Positions 6,309 to 6,418 of a stretch of 6,418 nt of DNA are shown piece after piece. The notes beneath the pieces are model-generated. The model was not told the DNA's origin and made no database searches. It was given only the letters and a program-made list of their open reading frames with translations. A program made the translations under genes and the position numbers. Positions within the stretch are counted from its first letter, which is position 1. Every line of letters starts with the position of its first letter. This DNA comes from Candidatus Parcubacteria bacterium (GTDB lineage Bacteria; Patescibacteriota; Patescibacteriia; UBA1558; GWA2-36-10): assembly GCA_023246135.1 (NCBI GenBank), contig JAHFJB010000024.1:1-6418 (forward strand), in the 5' to 3' direction.

Positions 6309-6418
6309 TTACCAGTGGCCACTTCTCAAAAAATGTTGGCAAAATTGCCGATAAACTATCCAAGGCTGGCCAGCTTGATATTTTTCATAAAATTTTAATT
6401 CAGCTGCCAAAGAGTAAA
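6309..6418 (-). CDS. C-terminal fragment of an unidentified protein (runs off right edge)
   Basis: Reading the minus strand from the window edge, one frame stays open for 35 codons to a TAA at 6309-6311. The product ends AGQPWIVYRQFCQHFLRSGHW. It is aromatic-rich and varied, and uses the same codons as the neighbouring genes (GAA, AAA, TTT, TAT, GCT), so it looks like a genuine C-terminus. I cannot name the family. The opposite strand is also open here for 42 codons (from 6293) but has no start codon, so it is judged a shadow. The fragment is too short to be certain. Confidence 0.5.
   Translation of the reverse strand, partial: YSLAAELKFYEKYQAGQPWIVYRQFCQHFLRSGHW

Noticed and set aside
6293..6418. 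Plus-strand open frame running off the right edge
   Set aside because: It has no start codon after the TAG at 6290-6292, and the minus-strand frame in the same DNA has more protein-like composition.
1..6418. Alternative genetic code with TGA read as an amino acid, as in Gracilibacteria and SR1
   Set aside because: No complete gene uses TGA as a stop, but all frames also close normally with TAA or TAG without any in-frame TGA, so the standard bacterial code suffices.
1..6418. Mobile element, CRISPR array, tRNA or defence system
   Set aside because: No inverted-repeat-bounded transposase, regularly spaced repeats, cloverleaf or nuclease/toxin motif was found.

Overview
The window is an AT-rich bacterial chromosomal segment with five complete protein genes and two genes cut by its ends. 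Several features suggest a Candidate Phyla Radiation (Patescibacteria, Parcubacteria-like) genome. Genes are compact and mostly separated by short spacers with their own promoters and hairpin terminators. None of the six visible start regions has a convincing Shine-Dalgarno sequence. Leaders are A/T-rich. The gene types are common in that group: a membrane-anchored LysM/M23 peptidase, and a single-pass protein with a Pro/Ala/Ser-rich cytoplasmic tail and Asp-rich calcium-type loops. The lineage assignment is inference; no marker gene is complete enough to prove it. Stops used are TAA or TAG, and nothing requires an alternative code.

Layout: 1-90 (-) is the first 30 codons of an aminoacyl-tRNA synthetase, most likely LeuRS. 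Positions 91-339 hold divergent promoters plus an open, coding-looking stretch in frame with the next gene. 340-1599 (+) is an envelope peptidase (two N-terminal hydrophobic segments, two LysM domains, M23 metallopeptidase), which may really start near 238 at a non-canonical ATT codon. A near-perfect palindromic bidirectional terminator (1607-1638) separates it from the convergent CPA2-type Na+/H+ antiporter at 1643-2947 (-). That gene has a strong extended -10 promoter at 2989-3017, placed just after a terminator for the next gene. 3104-4162 (-) is a single-pass exported protein with two EF-hand/thrombospondin-type Ca loops and six cysteines. It is divergent from 4271-4960 (+), a histidine phosphatase of the phosphoglycerate-mutase-like family. 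Another bidirectional terminator (4966-4996) lies between the phosphatase and 5019-6245 (-), a large cysteine-free coiled-coil protein of unknown function. At 6309-6418 (-) is the probable C-terminus of an unidentified protein.

The genes do not form an obvious pathway or operon. Each is mostly its own transcription unit. The shared theme of the three central genes is the cell envelope: wall hydrolysis or remodelling, ion/pH homeostasis, and a surface-exposed calcium-type protein. I see no mobile element, CRISPR array, RNA gene or phage signature, and no convincing new multi-gene system. The most useful second looks are the mis-startable N-terminus of the M23 gene, the Ca/Cys surface protein, the coiled-coil protein, and the leaderless-looking phosphatase start.
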